Of a stretch of DNA of 64,000 bases, positions 25,713 to 33,795 are shown piece after piece. The position numbers and the translations under genes are program-made. How positions within the stretch are numbered: the first letter of the stretch is position 1; the number at the start of each line of letters is the position of its first letter. Under the pieces are notes generated by a model. That model was given only the letters and a program-made list of their open reading frames with translations, was not told the origin of the DNA and made no database searches. Source of the DNA: JAUWTJ01 sp965603015 (GTDB lineage Bacteria; Pseudomonadota; Alphaproteobacteria; M2410); assembly GCA_965603015.1 (NCBI GenBank), contig CBFDBJ010000004.1:32529-96528 (forward strand). The letters are read 5' to 3'.

Positions 25713-26525
25713 ATGCGTATCCTGTTTCTGGGCGATATTGTTGGAAAGACCGGCCGCGACGGCGTGGTCAGGCTGTTGCCAGGTCTGCGCGAGACGCTGG
25801 CCCTCGACTTCGTCATTGTGAACGGGGAAAACGCGGCGCACGGCTTCGGCATCACGGCCAAGATCTGTGATGAACTGTTTGAGTGCGGCGTAGATGTCAT
25901 CAGTACAGGGAACCACATCTGGGATCAAAAAGAGGCCCTGAGTTTTATTGAACGCGAGGATCGGCTGCTGCGGCCGGTCAATTTTCCCAAAGGGACACCG
26001 GGTAAAGGCGCGGGCCTCTACCAGACGGCGAGCGGGGGCAGCGTTCTTGTGGTCAATGTAATGGGGCGCCTGTTCATGGATCCGCTGGATGATCCCTTTG
26101 CGGCGGTTGAGCGCGAACTTGAAGCGTGTCCGCTCGGCGCGGCGGCGGATGCCATCGTCATTGATGTCCATGCGGAAACGACGTCGGAGAAAAACGCCAT
26201 GGGGCATTTTGCCGATGGCAGCGCCAGTCTTGTGGTGGGAACCCACACCCATATCCCGACGGCTGATACGCGTATCCTTGCGGGCGGGACGGCCTATCAG
26301 ACCGATGCGGGTATGTGCGGCGACTATGACAGCGTGATCGGTATGCAGAAGGACGAGGCGGTGGCGCGGTTTGTGCGAAAGTACTCGCTCGAGCGATTGC
26401 GGCCCGCTGATGGTCAGGCGAGCGTTTGCGGTGTTGTTGTTGAAACCGGACCGGATGGTCTGGCAGAGCGTGTGGCGCCGGTTCGTGTTGGCGGGTCTCT
26501 CACGCAGATTATGCCGGATTGGTAG
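25713..26525 (+). CDS. YmdB-like metallophosphoesterase (TIGR00282 family)
   Basis: 270-residue calcineurin-like phosphoesterase. It has the dinuclear-metal motifs GDIVGKTGRDGV at the start, VNGENAAHGFGI, STGNHIWDQKE, VDVHAETTSEKNA and VGTHTHIPTADTRIL. In Bacillus the family member YmdB hydrolyses 2',3'-cAMP and affects biofilm gene expression; its role in alphaproteobacteria is not established. The ATG at 25713 starts the family motif MRILFLGDIVG; its ribosome site is weak. It lies 57 bases after fau and 10 before the YeiH-like gene. Confidence 0.9.
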   Translation: MRILFLGDIVGKTGRDGVVRLLPGLRETLALDFVIVNGENAAHGFGITAKICDELFECGVDVISTGNHIWDQKEALSFIEREDRLLRPVNFPKGTPGKGAGLYQTASGGSVLVVNVMGRLFMDPLDDPFAAVERELEACPLGAAADAIVIDVHAETTSEKNAMGHFADGSASLVVGTHTHIPTADTRILAGGTAYQTDAGMCGDYDSVIGMQKDEAVARFVRKYSLERLRPADGQASVCGVVVETGPDGLAERVAPVRVGGSLTQIMPDW

Positions 26526-26535
26526 GACAAAGCTC

Positions 26536-27633
26536 ATGCCTCAGACAGAACATGAACTTGAACGCAAGGTTCTGGATCTTGAGAAATACGCTCACCTTGA
26601 TTCTCTGGAAGGTGTGACGCTTGTTGAGCCGAAACTTCCAAAGCTCACCAGTGTAGCAGGCATACGGCGGATTTTTCCCGGAACGCTGACGGCGATTGTT
26701 ATTGCTCTGGCGGCAAGCTTCCTTTCTTCCCATTATGGCGCGCCGGTGATGTTCTTTGCACTGCTGATCGGGCTTGCATTTGATTTTCTGTCACAAGAAA
26801 AAACCACGCAGCCGGGCATTGAGTTTTCCGCACGCACCGTGCTGCGCTTCGGCGTTGCCTTGCTCGGTGCGCGTATTACCTTCAGTCAAATACTGGATCT
26901 GGGCATCGGCAATGTGCTGGCGGTGATCAGCGCCGTCATTTTCACGATCCTGTGCGGGTCGATCCTGGCGCGGCTGATGGGGTTGTCGAGGGAGCAGGGG
27001 CTTCTGTCCGGGGGTGCGGTGGCGATCTGCGGCGCCTCGGCGGCGCTGGCGATTTCCTCGGTGATGCCAAAAAGCAAGGATCTGGAGCGCAACACTATTT
27101 TCACTGTGGTGTCGGTCACGACGCTCTCGACTATTGCGATGATCGCCTACCCGATTTTCACAGGGCTCATGGGCTTTTCGGATCATGAGGCCGGGATTTT
27201 TCTGGGTGGCACAATCCACGATGTCGCGCAGGTCGTCGGTGCCGGTTTTTCGGTCAGCCAGGAGGCGGGCGATACATCAACCATCGTCAAGCTCCTGCGG
27301 GTCACCATGCTGCTGCCTGTGGTTCTGGTTTTCACCATGCTGTTCCGCAATGATAAAGGAGCCGATGGCGAACGAGCCACGACGGTGCCGACCTTTCTGA
27401 TCGCCTTTGCTGCGCTGGTTGCCATCAATTCGGCGGGGGTCGTCCCCGATGTCATCATGGGCACGCTCAGCGATGTCTCGCGCTGGTGCCTCATTACCGC
27501 GATTGCGGCGCTTGGCATGAAGACATCCTTCAAGGCGCTGGCCCTTGTCGGCTGGCGACCGGTCCTGCTGGTTATGGCCGAAACGCTGCTGATGGCGGGG
27601 TTTGTATTGGCCTATCTGCTTGTGCTGGCGTAA
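26536..27633 (+). CDS. YeiH/UPF0324 family membrane protein (putative sulfate exporter)
   Basis: 365-residue protein with about ten membrane helices. Family landmarks are VMFFALLIGLAFDFLS, FGVALLGARITFSQI, SGGAVAICGASAALAISSVM, GIFLGGTIHDVAQVVGAGFS and AIAALGMKTSFKAL. An amphipathic N-terminus of about 50 residues precedes the first helix. The ATG at 26536, with AGGAC 11 bases upstream, is preferred over the open frame to 26371, which overlaps the phosphoesterase gene. Substrate is not established; the sulfate label rests on family annotation. Confidence 0.87.
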   Translation: MPQTEHELERKVLDLEKYAHLDSLEGVTLVEPKLPKLTSVAGIRRIFPGTLTAIVIALAASFLSSHYGAPVMFFALLIGLAFDFLSQEKTTQPGIEFSARTVLRFGVALLGARITFSQILDLGIGNVLAVISAVIFTILCGSILARLMGLSREQGLLSGGAVAICGASAALAISSVMPKSKDLERNTIFTVVSVTTLSTIAMIAYPIFTGLMGFSDHEAGIFLGGTIHDVAQVVGAGFSVSQEAGDTSTIVKLLRVTMLLPVVLVFTMLFRNDKGADGERATTVPTFLIAFAALVAINSAGVVPDVIMGTLSDVSRWCLITAIAALGMKTSFKALALVGWRPVLLVMAETLLMAGFVLAYLLVLA

Positions 27634-27726
27634 GCGCCGCAAAAAACCTTGAAAATCTCGCCATTTTCGTTAGAAGCCTTGGCTTGAACCACAAAAATGT
27701 GACGCGTAATCGGGTCGGAGGAAATC

Positions 27727-28476
27727 ATGGCTGGACATTCCCAGTTTGCAAACATCATGCACCGCAAGGGTGCGCAGGACAAAAAGCGGGCGAAGATCTT
27801 CTCCAAGCTGGCCAAGGAAATTACTGTGGCGGCCAAGATGGGCGCGCCTGATCCGGATATGAACCCAAGGCTGCGCCTCGCTATCCTGCAGGCTCGCAAG
27901 GCCAATGTGCCCAAGGACAATATCCAGCGCGCGATCAAGAAATCTCAAGCGGTTGGTGAAGCCAACTTTGACGAAATGCGCTACGAGGGCTTTGGTCCCG
28001 GCGGCATTGGCGTGATTGTTGAGGCGTTGACCGACAACAAGAACCGCACGGCTGGCGATGTGCGCGCAACGTTCACGAAATATGGCGGCAACCTTGGTGA
28101 AAACGGCTCGGTTGGCTTTATGTTCGATCGGGTCGGGGCCATTGAGTTCAAGCCGGAGGTCGGCGACGCCGACGCGATCATGGAGGCGGCAATCGAGGCG
28201 GGCGCGGACGATTGCGAGAGCGATGACGATAGCCACACGATCTATTGCGAGCCTGAGGCGCTGCATGAGGTCAAGGAAGCGCTCGAGACTGGTCTGGGCG
28301 AAGCCGAAAGCGCCAAGCTGATCTGGAAGCCGCAGAATACGATCGAGCTCGACATCGACAAGGCCCAGACCCTGATGAAGCTCTATGAGGCGCTTGAAGA
28401 CAATGACGACGTTCAAAGCGTCTATGCCAACTTCGAGATCTCTGCGGAAGTTATGGCGCAGCTGGCTGCACAGTAG
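27727..28476 (+). CDS. yebC: YebC/PmpR family regulator
   Basis: 249-residue protein of the YebC family. It begins MAGHSQFANIMHRKGAQDKK and has the conserved KNVPKDNIQRAI-like segment NVPKDNIQRAIKK, YEGFGPGGIGVIVEALTDNK, and the GSVGFMFDR motif. Members bind DNA as regulators and more recent work links them to relief of ribosome stalling. GGAGG precedes the ATG. It lies upstream of ruvC, as in many proteobacteria, with a palindromic repeat between. Confidence 0.96.
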   Translation: MAGHSQFANIMHRKGAQDKKRAKIFSKLAKEITVAAKMGAPDPDMNPRLRLAILQARKANVPKDNIQRAIKKSQAVGEANFDEMRYEGFGPGGIGVIVEALTDNKNRTAGDVRATFTKYGGNLGENGSVGFMFDRVGAIEFKPEVGDADAIMEAAIEAGADDCESDDDSHTIYCEPEALHEVKEALETGLGEAESAKLIWKPQNTIELDIDKAQTLMKLYEALEDNDDVQSVYANFEISAEVMAQLAAQ

Positions 28477-28485
28477 CTGCCAAGA

Positions 28486-28605
28486 TGTCATCCCGGGCGA
28501 GCATAGCGAGACCCGGGATCTCTGACCCCCGATCTTGCGACCCGGTGAAATCCTGCATCAGGCGCCTTCGTGCCCTGAGGCCCCGGATCAAGTCCGGGGC
28601 GACAA
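28486..28605 (+). repeat. REPIN-like palindromic repeat, copy B (yebC/ruvC gap)
   Basis: TGTCATCCCGGGC, an internal GAGCATAGCGAG loop and ACCCGGGATCT form the left hairpin. A variable middle leads to GTGCCCTGAGG and the right hairpin CCCCGGATCAAGTCCGGGG, then CGACAA. The copy begins 10 bases after the yebC stop and ends 46 bases before the ruvC start. Confidence 0.9.
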
Positions 28606-28651
28606 TAATTGATATGTTCTTCTTCTGTTTCCTTTTTGGGACGAATCTGAG

Positions 28652-29218
28652 ATGGTCAGCCGTTGGTTGAACAATTCATCGGATGAGCCTGTGCGCGCTC
28701 CTGTCAGAGTTATGGGAATTGATCCCGGACTTCGGTTTTGTGGTTGGGGCATTATTGAGTCTGATGGCTCGAATCTGCGCCATGTGGCCAACGGGACGGT
28801 GACATCGGATGCGGCGCTGGATCTGTCCGAGCGGCTGTTGCAGCTTCACGTCGGGCTCAGTGATGTGATCCGCAGTTTTGCGCCCGATGAGGCCGCTGTT
28901 GAGCAAGCCTTCGTCAATCGGGACGGGGCCGGGACCCTGAAGCTCGGGCAAGCGCGCGGCATTGCGGTGCTGGTGCCGGCGCAGGCGGGGCTACGGGTGG
29001 CGGAATATGCGCCCAACAAGGTCAAGAAATCGGTTGTCGGGGCGGGTCATGCGGGCAAGGATCAGGTCACGGCGATGGTGCGGATGCTGCTGCCGTCATG
29101 TGATATTCATTCTGCGGATGCGGCCGACGCGCTGGCCATTGCGATTTGCCATGCGCATCATCGCGGCGCTGACGACAAGGTGGCGATGGCACTGCTCAAA
29201 GAGGTAGGCGGAGTATGA
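28652..29218 (+). CDS. ruvC: Holliday junction resolvase RuvC
   Basis: 188-residue endonuclease that cuts Holliday junctions during recombination. Acidic catalytic residues are visible in VMGIDPGLRFCGWGIIE, AAVEQAFVNRD and HSADAADALAIAICHAH. The extra 15 residues before VRVMGIDPG make it slightly longer than E. coli RuvC (173). A start at the internal ATG 28712 would lose the first beta-strand, so 28652 is preferred. Its stop overlaps the ruvA start (ATGA). Confidence 0.95.
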   Translation: MVSRWLNNSSDEPVRAPVRVMGIDPGLRFCGWGIIESDGSNLRHVANGTVTSDAALDLSERLLQLHVGLSDVIRSFAPDEAAVEQAFVNRDGAGTLKLGQARGIAVLVPAQAGLRVAEYAPNKVKKSVVGAGHAGKDQVTAMVRMLLPSCDIHSADAADALAIAICHAHHRGADDKVAMALLKEVGGV

Positions 29219-29829
29219 TTGGCAAACTGAAGGGTCTGGTTGATTCCGTCGGCGATGACTGGGTCATCATTGATGTCGGCGGGGTTGGTTATCATGTGCA
29301 ATGCGCGTCGCGGACGCTGGCGTCGTTGCCGGGAATTGGCGAGGCGACCTCGCTGGCCATCGAGACCCATGTGCGCGAGGACATGATCCGTCTCTATGGA
29401 TTTGCATCGGGTCTCGAGCGCGACTGGTTTCGTTTGTTGCAAAGTGTGCAGGGGGTTGGCGCGAAAGTGGCACTGGCGATCCTGAGCACGCTGACGACAG
29501 AGGAGTTAACCAGCGCCATCGTCTTTCAGGACAAGACAATCGTGGGGCGGGCGTCGGGCGTTGGCCCCAAGCTGGCTGTGCGGATCGTCAATGAATTGAA
29601 AGACAAGGCGCCAACGTCCGGTGTTGTTATTGAAGGCGGTGCACCGTCTGCCGGTGATGCTCCGCAAACAGATCATGGGTTGCAAATGGATGCGGTATCG
29701 GCGCTGGTTAATCTGGGCTATCAACAGGCGCAGGCCGCCGGCGCTGTCAGAGGGGCTTCGGGAAATCTTGGCGACGGGGCCGGGCTTGATGATTTGATTA
29801 AAGAAGGGCTGAAGCAGCTTGCGAGTTGA
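29215..29829 (+). CDS. ruvA: Holliday junction branch-migration protein RuvA
   Basis: 204-residue junction-binding protein. It begins MIGKLKGLVDSVGDDWVIID and has the OB-fold segment GVGYHVQCASRTLASLPGIG, the helix-hairpin-helix motifs LLQSVQGVGAKVALAILSTL and ASGVGPKLAVRIVNELKDK, and a C-terminal RuvB-contact domain (AVSALVNLGYQQAQA). It overlaps ruvC by four bases. A palindromic repeat follows before ruvB. Confidence 0.96.
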   Translation: MIGKLKGLVDSVGDDWVIIDVGGVGYHVQCASRTLASLPGIGEATSLAIETHVREDMIRLYGFASGLERDWFRLLQSVQGVGAKVALAILSTLTTEELTSAIVFQDKTIVGRASGVGPKLAVRIVNELKDKAPTSGVVIEGGAPSAGDAPQTDHGLQMDAVSALVNLGYQQAQAAGAVRGASGNLGDGAGLDDLIKEGLKQLAS

Positions 29830-29843
29830 GCTGGAAATTTCGG

Positions 29844-29963
29844 TGTCATCCCGGGCAAGCGCAGCGCGACCCGGGATCTGAGGGCAAGATGTTGCAACGC
29901 GCTGAAAACAGAATGAGAAGCAAGGGCCGTGCCCTGAGATCCCGGATCAGGTCCGGGACGACA
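29844..29963 (+). repeat. REPIN-like palindromic repeat, copy C (inside the ruvCAB operon)
   Basis: TGTCATCCCGGGC, AAGCGCAGCGCG and ACCCGGGATCT form the left hairpin; GTGCCCTGAGA and TCCCGGATCAGGTCCGGGA form the right one, followed by CGACA. It separates ruvA from ruvB, starting 14 bases after the ruvA stop and ending 26 bases before the ruvB ATG. Confidence 0.9.
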
Positions 29964-29989
29964 TGTTGAGAGATAAAGGTAAAGCCTTC

Positions 29990-31045
29990 ATGGCTGACGC
30001 ACAGGAAGACAGGCTCCTTGACGGGGCGCCGAAGATTGAAGATGCAGGCGAGACCAGCCTTCGTCCGCTCAGTCTTGCGGATTTCACCGGCCAGGCGCGG
30101 GTGCGCGAAAACCTTGAGATTTTCATCAAGGCAGCGCGGGCGCGCGGTGATGCGCTGGACCATGTGCTGCTTGCCGGACCGCCGGGGCTTGGCAAGACAA
30201 CGCTGGCGCAAATTGTGGCGCGGGAACTCGGGGTTAATTTTCGGGCCACATCCGGTCCGGTGATTGCAAAGGCCGGCGACCTTGCGGCACTTCTGACCAA
30301 CCTGCAGAAAAATGATGTGCTCTTCATTGACGAGATCCACCGGCTCAGCCCGGCGGTTGAGGAAATCCTCTATCCGGCGATGGAAGACTTTCAGCTGGAT
30401 TTGATCATTGGTGAGGGGCCGGCGGCACGATCTGTACGGATCGATCTGGCGCCCTTCACGCTGGTCGGGGCAACGACGCGGTCGGGCATGATCACGACGC
30501 CGCTCAGGGACCGGTTCGGTATTCCATTGCGGCTCAATTTTTATGAATATGACGAGCTGAAATCGATTATCACGCGCGGCGCGTCGGTGCTGGGCATCGA
30601 GATCGATGAAGGCGGCGCCAGCGAAATTGCGCATCGCTCGCGCGGCACACCGCGCATCGCCGGACGCCTCCTCAGGCGCGTGCGGGACTTTGCTGCCGTG
30701 TCCGGGCACGGCGTGATCGATCAAAAAATTGCCGATGCGGCGCTTGGCCGTCTTGAGGTCGACAAGCGCGGTCTGGATCAGATGGACATACGCTATCTTT
30801 CCATGATTGCGGGCAACTTCGGCGGCGGCCCGGTCGGGGCGGAGACCATTGCCGCGGCACTTAGCGAGCCCCGGGATGCGATCGAGGAAATCATCGAGCC
30901 CTATTTGATCCAGCAGGGCTTTGTGCAGCGCACCCCGAGGGGGCGTCTGCTGACCGGCCAGGCCTTCAAACATCTGGGCCTTGATGTCCCCACCGCGGTT
31001 CGGGAACAAGGTCAGCTGTTTTCCGAGGGGAACGACGATGAGTGA
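29990..31045 (+). CDS. ruvB: Holliday junction branch-migration helicase RuvB
   Basis: 351-residue AAA+ motor. Landmarks: RPLSLADFTGQARVRENLEI, Walker A LLAGPPGLGKTTLA, Walker B DVLFIDEIHRLSPAVEE, sensor 1 LVGATTRSGMITTPLRDRFG, the arginine-finger region HRSRGTPRIAGRLLRRVRDF, and the C-terminal winged helix (PYLIQQGFVQRTPRGR). AAAGG at 29975-29979 supports the ATG at 29990. The last eight bases overlap ybgC. Confidence 0.97.
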   Translation: MADAQEDRLLDGAPKIEDAGETSLRPLSLADFTGQARVRENLEIFIKAARARGDALDHVLLAGPPGLGKTTLAQIVARELGVNFRATSGPVIAKAGDLAALLTNLQKNDVLFIDEIHRLSPAVEEILYPAMEDFQLDLIIGEGPAARSVRIDLAPFTLVGATTRSGMITTPLRDRFGIPLRLNFYEYDELKSIITRGASVLGIEIDEGGASEIAHRSRGTPRIAGRLLRRVRDFAAVSGHGVIDQKIADAALGRLEVDKRGLDQMDIRYLSMIAGNFGGGPVGAETIAAALSEPRDAIEEIIEPYLIQQGFVQRTPRGRLLTGQAFKHLGLDVPTAVREQGQLFSEGNDDE

Positions 31046-31526
31046 TCAGGATTTTCAGCCCGCCCAGCAGCCGCCCTTGCCGGAAAGCGACATCAATGGT
31101 TATCTGCGCGATGGCGAGCACCATCAGCCGGTCCGGGTCTATTACGAGGACACCGATGCCTCGGGCATTGTGTTTTACGGCAATTATGCGCGGTTTATCG
31201 AGCGCGGCCGGACCAATTTTCTGCGCCTTCTGGGTGTCCATCACCAGGATCTGTTTGCCCTTGAAGAGCCGATTGCCTTCACGGTGACCCGGCTGGAGAT
31301 GGATTATCTGCGGCCCGCACGGCTTGATGACACGCTGATGGTCAAGAGCCGCTACACAAAAGTGACGGCGGCGCGGATCTTCGGGCTGCAGTCGGTCTGG
31401 CGCGGCGAGGAAGAGCTGGTCCGGGCGAGAATCCAGGCCGCCTGCATCAATCTCGACGGCAAGGCGCGCCGGATCCCCGGATATGTGCGAGACCTGATGG
31501 CACCGCATCTCTCGGATGAAGCCTGA
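31038..31526 (+). CDS. ybgC: YbgC-type acyl-CoA thioesterase (Tol-Pal associated)
   Basis: 162-residue hot-dog-fold thioesterase. The family signature VYYEDTDASGIVFYGNYARF carries the catalytic Asp, followed by ERGRTNFLRLLG and DYLRPARLDD. E. coli YbgC acts on acyl-CoA or acyl-ACP and its gene begins the tol-pal operon. Overlap with the ruvB end by eight bases and GAGGGG upstream set the ATG at 31038. About 25 N-terminal residues precede the usual family start. Confidence 0.93.
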   Translation: MSDQDFQPAQQPPLPESDINGYLRDGEHHQPVRVYYEDTDASGIVFYGNYARFIERGRTNFLRLLGVHHQDLFALEEPIAFTVTRLEMDYLRPARLDDTLMVKSRYTKVTAARIFGLQSVWRGEEELVRARIQAACINLDGKARRIPGYVRDLMAPHLSDEA

Positions 31527-31547
31527 CCAGCAAGCAGGTCTGAAAAC

Positions 31548-31562
31548 TGGCAACCGTTGCCA
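31548..31562. promoter_or_regulatory. 15-base perfect palindrome upstream of tolQ
   Basis: TGGCAAC-C-GTTGCCA is a perfect 7-base dyad around one central base in the 152-base ybgC/tolQ gap. It could be an operator for a tolQRAB-pal promoter. No known consensus was recognised. Confidence 0.45.
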
Positions 31563-31678
31563 AATCACCATAAAATATAAAGTTTCATACCCTATTTTGG
31601 TCAAATTGATGGCTTATAGCGCTGGGTTATGGCCATACTGCAACCTGTTACCTTGGGGGAAAAGGGGACATACTAACG

Positions 31679-32425
31679 ATGACTACTGCAATTTTTGTGG
31701 GTGGCGCGATTGCCTTTGGCGCTGGCGTTCCCTTGGCTGCGACCGGGGATTTCAGCCTGGCCGGGCTGTTTATGAACGCCGACATCGTGGTCAAGGCGGT
31801 GATTGTCGGGCTTGGCCTCGCCAGTCTGTGGTCGTGGGCCATTATCATCGACAAGTGGCTGAAGGTCGGCTCGCTGTCACGCAAGGCCGACAAGTTCGAG
31901 GACATGTTCTGGTCCGGCAAGTCGCTTGATGACCTTTACAAGAATCTGGGCCACAAGCCGGCCCATCCGATGGCCGTAGTGTTTGTGTCTGCCATGCGGG
32001 AGCTGCGGCGCTCGCTTGAGCGGCGCGGTGTCGACAACGGCAAGTTTTTGACCGTTCATGACCGGATTGAAAAGGTTATGAATGTTACGATCGCCAGAGA
32101 AATGGCGTCGAGCGAAAAGCATCTCGGGTTTCTTGCTACCGTCGGCTCGACGGCCACCTTTGTCGGTCTGTTCGGAACGGTCTGGGGCATCATGAATGCC
32201 TTCAAGTCCATTGCTGCGTCACAGGACACGTCTCTCGCCGTTGTTGCACCGGGGATTGCCGAAGCGCTTTTTGCTACGGCGCTTGGTCTTCTGGCGGCGA
32301 TCCCGGCGGTGATTTTCTACAACAAGTTTACCAATGATCTGAACCGCTATGCGGTGCGGCTCGAGGGGTTTGCGGATGAATTCTCTGCGATCCTGTCGCG
32401 CCAGCTTGAAGAACGGGGTGCGTAA
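31679..32425 (+). CDS. tolQ: Tol-Pal system protein TolQ
   Basis: 248-residue inner-membrane channel protein of the Tol-Pal machine. Three membrane segments: about 28-50 (MNADIVVKAVIVGLGLASLW), about 150-172 (FLATVGSTATFVGLFGTVWG) and about 185-207 (VVAPGIAEALFATALGLLAA). The conserved G-T-V-W-G and E-A-L-x-A-T-A-L-G patterns are present. AAAGGGG upstream supports the ATG. With TolR it uses the proton gradient to energise TolA and keep the outer membrane constricted at division. Confidence 0.95.
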   Translation: MTTAIFVGGAIAFGAGVPLAATGDFSLAGLFMNADIVVKAVIVGLGLASLWSWAIIIDKWLKVGSLSRKADKFEDMFWSGKSLDDLYKNLGHKPAHPMAVVFVSAMRELRRSLERRGVDNGKFLTVHDRIEKVMNVTIAREMASSEKHLGFLATVGSTATFVGLFGTVWGIMNAFKSIAASQDTSLAVVAPGIAEALFATALGLLAAIPAVIFYNKFTNDLNRYAVRLEGFADEFSAILSRQLEERGA

Positions 32426-32428
32426 ACC

Positions 32429-32863
32429 ATGGTGGCATCAGTTTCCAGGAAGGACGGTCGGGGGCGCTCACATAGCCGACCGATGAGCGAGATCAATGTG
32501 ACGCCTTTTGTGGATGTCATGCTTGTTCTGCTTGTGGTTTTTATGGTCACAGCGCCGCTGCTCGCGGTCGGTGTGCCGGTTAATCTGCCCGATACCCAGG
32601 CGCCGCCTCTGACGGCCAGTGAAGAGCCGTTGACGATCACGATTGATTCCGGCGGGCAGATTTTCCTGCAGGAAACCAATATCGAACTGGGTGAGCTGGT
32701 GCCGCGCCTGCTTGCCATTGCCGAGAACGGCTATGAAGAACGGATCTATATTCGTGCGGACCAGGCCGTTGATTACGGGACGGTCATGGTTGTCATGGGC
32801 CATGTGAACGCTGCCGGGTTTACCCGTCTGGGCCTTGTCAACGATCCAGCGCAGACGGAGTAA
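32429..32863 (+). CDS. tolR: Tol-Pal system protein TolR
   Basis: 144-residue partner of TolQ. The membrane helix region is EINVTPFVDVMLVLLVVFMV with the functionally required Asp (FVDVMLVLL), followed by a periplasmic domain (IRADQAVDYGTVMVVMGHV). It starts three bases after the tolQ stop and ends four bases before tolA, so the three genes are one transcript. Confidence 0.95.
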   Translation: MVASVSRKDGRGRSHSRPMSEINVTPFVDVMLVLLVVFMVTAPLLAVGVPVNLPDTQAPPLTASEEPLTITIDSGGQIFLQETNIELGELVPRLLAIAENGYEERIYIRADQAVDYGTVMVVMGHVNAAGFTRLGLVNDPAQTE

Positions 32864-32867
32864 GTGC

Positions 32868-33746
32868 ATGCGCTTCGGATTTTTCCTTTCTGTGCTTGCC
32901 CATGTCGCCATTGTCATGGCGGCGGTGGTGACGCTGCCGTCGATGTTCGACGGGGCGGAAGAATTCCAGATGCTGCCTGTTGAAATACTCGAAATTGGTT
33001 CGGAGACAAATGTTCGCGCTGCGGCCCTTAAAATTGCCGAGGCGCCCGAGCCCGAACCTGTCAAGGAAGAAGAGCCGAAGTTCGCCGAGGCGCCACCGCC
33101 GCCGGCGCCGCCAGCTATGAATGAGCCCGTCGCCGAAGACGCCATGCCGGCTCTGGCAAAGGCTAGCGATCCAAAGCCAAAACCGAAGAAGGCCGAAAAG
33201 TCGTCGGTGAAAAACACCATGCCGCGGCGCAAGCCAAAACCTCCGGCCCCTCAGAGTAAGGATGAACTCGATCTGGGTGAGTTGCAGGCTCTGCTCGACA
33301 AGGCTCCAAAAGATGAGCCGAAACCTCAGCCGCAGCAGTCGGATGATGCGCTGGATTCTCTGGATGATTTTCTGGCCGAGGATGAGGCAGACCTGCCGCG
33401 CAGGGCAATTGGTCTGGGCGACGGGATGACAATCAGCGAGGTTGATGCGCTGCGGCAGGAAATGCAAAAGTGCTGGCGGCCCCCGACCGGCGCGGCCAAT
33501 CCCGAGGAGCTGATCGTCGAACTCAGAATCTTCCTGAATGAGGACGGGTCCCTTGTGCGAGCGCCGCGGGTTGAGCGGTCAGGCACTTCGACATTTGGCA
33601 AGAATTCCTTCACAATGGCAGCAGAAGAGGCGGCGCGCCGGGCTGTGGTGATGTGCGCGCCGTATGATTTTCTTCCTGCCGATAAATACGAGCGGTGGAA
33701 GGAAGTAACGATTACTTTCGATCCGGCCAGTATGGTTGGATATTGA
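32868..33746 (+). CDS. tolA: TolA-like periplasm-spanning protein
   Basis: 292-residue protein. One N-terminal membrane helix (FFLSVLAHVAIVMAAVV) is followed by a long Pro-, Lys- and Glu-rich region of about 150 residues, then a folded TonB/TolA C-terminal domain (EMQKCWRPPTGAANPEELIV, the LRIFLNEDGSLV strand, and a second Cys in AVVMCAPYDFLP). The two Cys residues could form a disulfide as in other TolA C-terminal domains. The spacer is shorter and more charged than the E. coli helix. GGAG before the ATG at 32868. Confidence 0.88.
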   Translation: MRFGFFLSVLAHVAIVMAAVVTLPSMFDGAEEFQMLPVEILEIGSETNVRAAALKIAEAPEPEPVKEEEPKFAEAPPPPAPPAMNEPVAEDAMPALAKASDPKPKPKKAEKSSVKNTMPRRKPKPPAPQSKDELDLGELQALLDKAPKDEPKPQPQQSDDALDSLDDFLAEDEADLPRRAIGLGDGMTISEVDALRQEMQKCWRPPTGAANPEELIVELRIFLNEDGSLVRAPRVERSGTSTFGKNSFTMAAEEAARRAVVMCAPYDFLPADKYERWKEVTITFDPASMVGY

Positions 33747-33795
33747 ACGTGTCCGGTTTTGAGTAGTTTCATGTGTTTTGATAAAGGGTAGAGCG

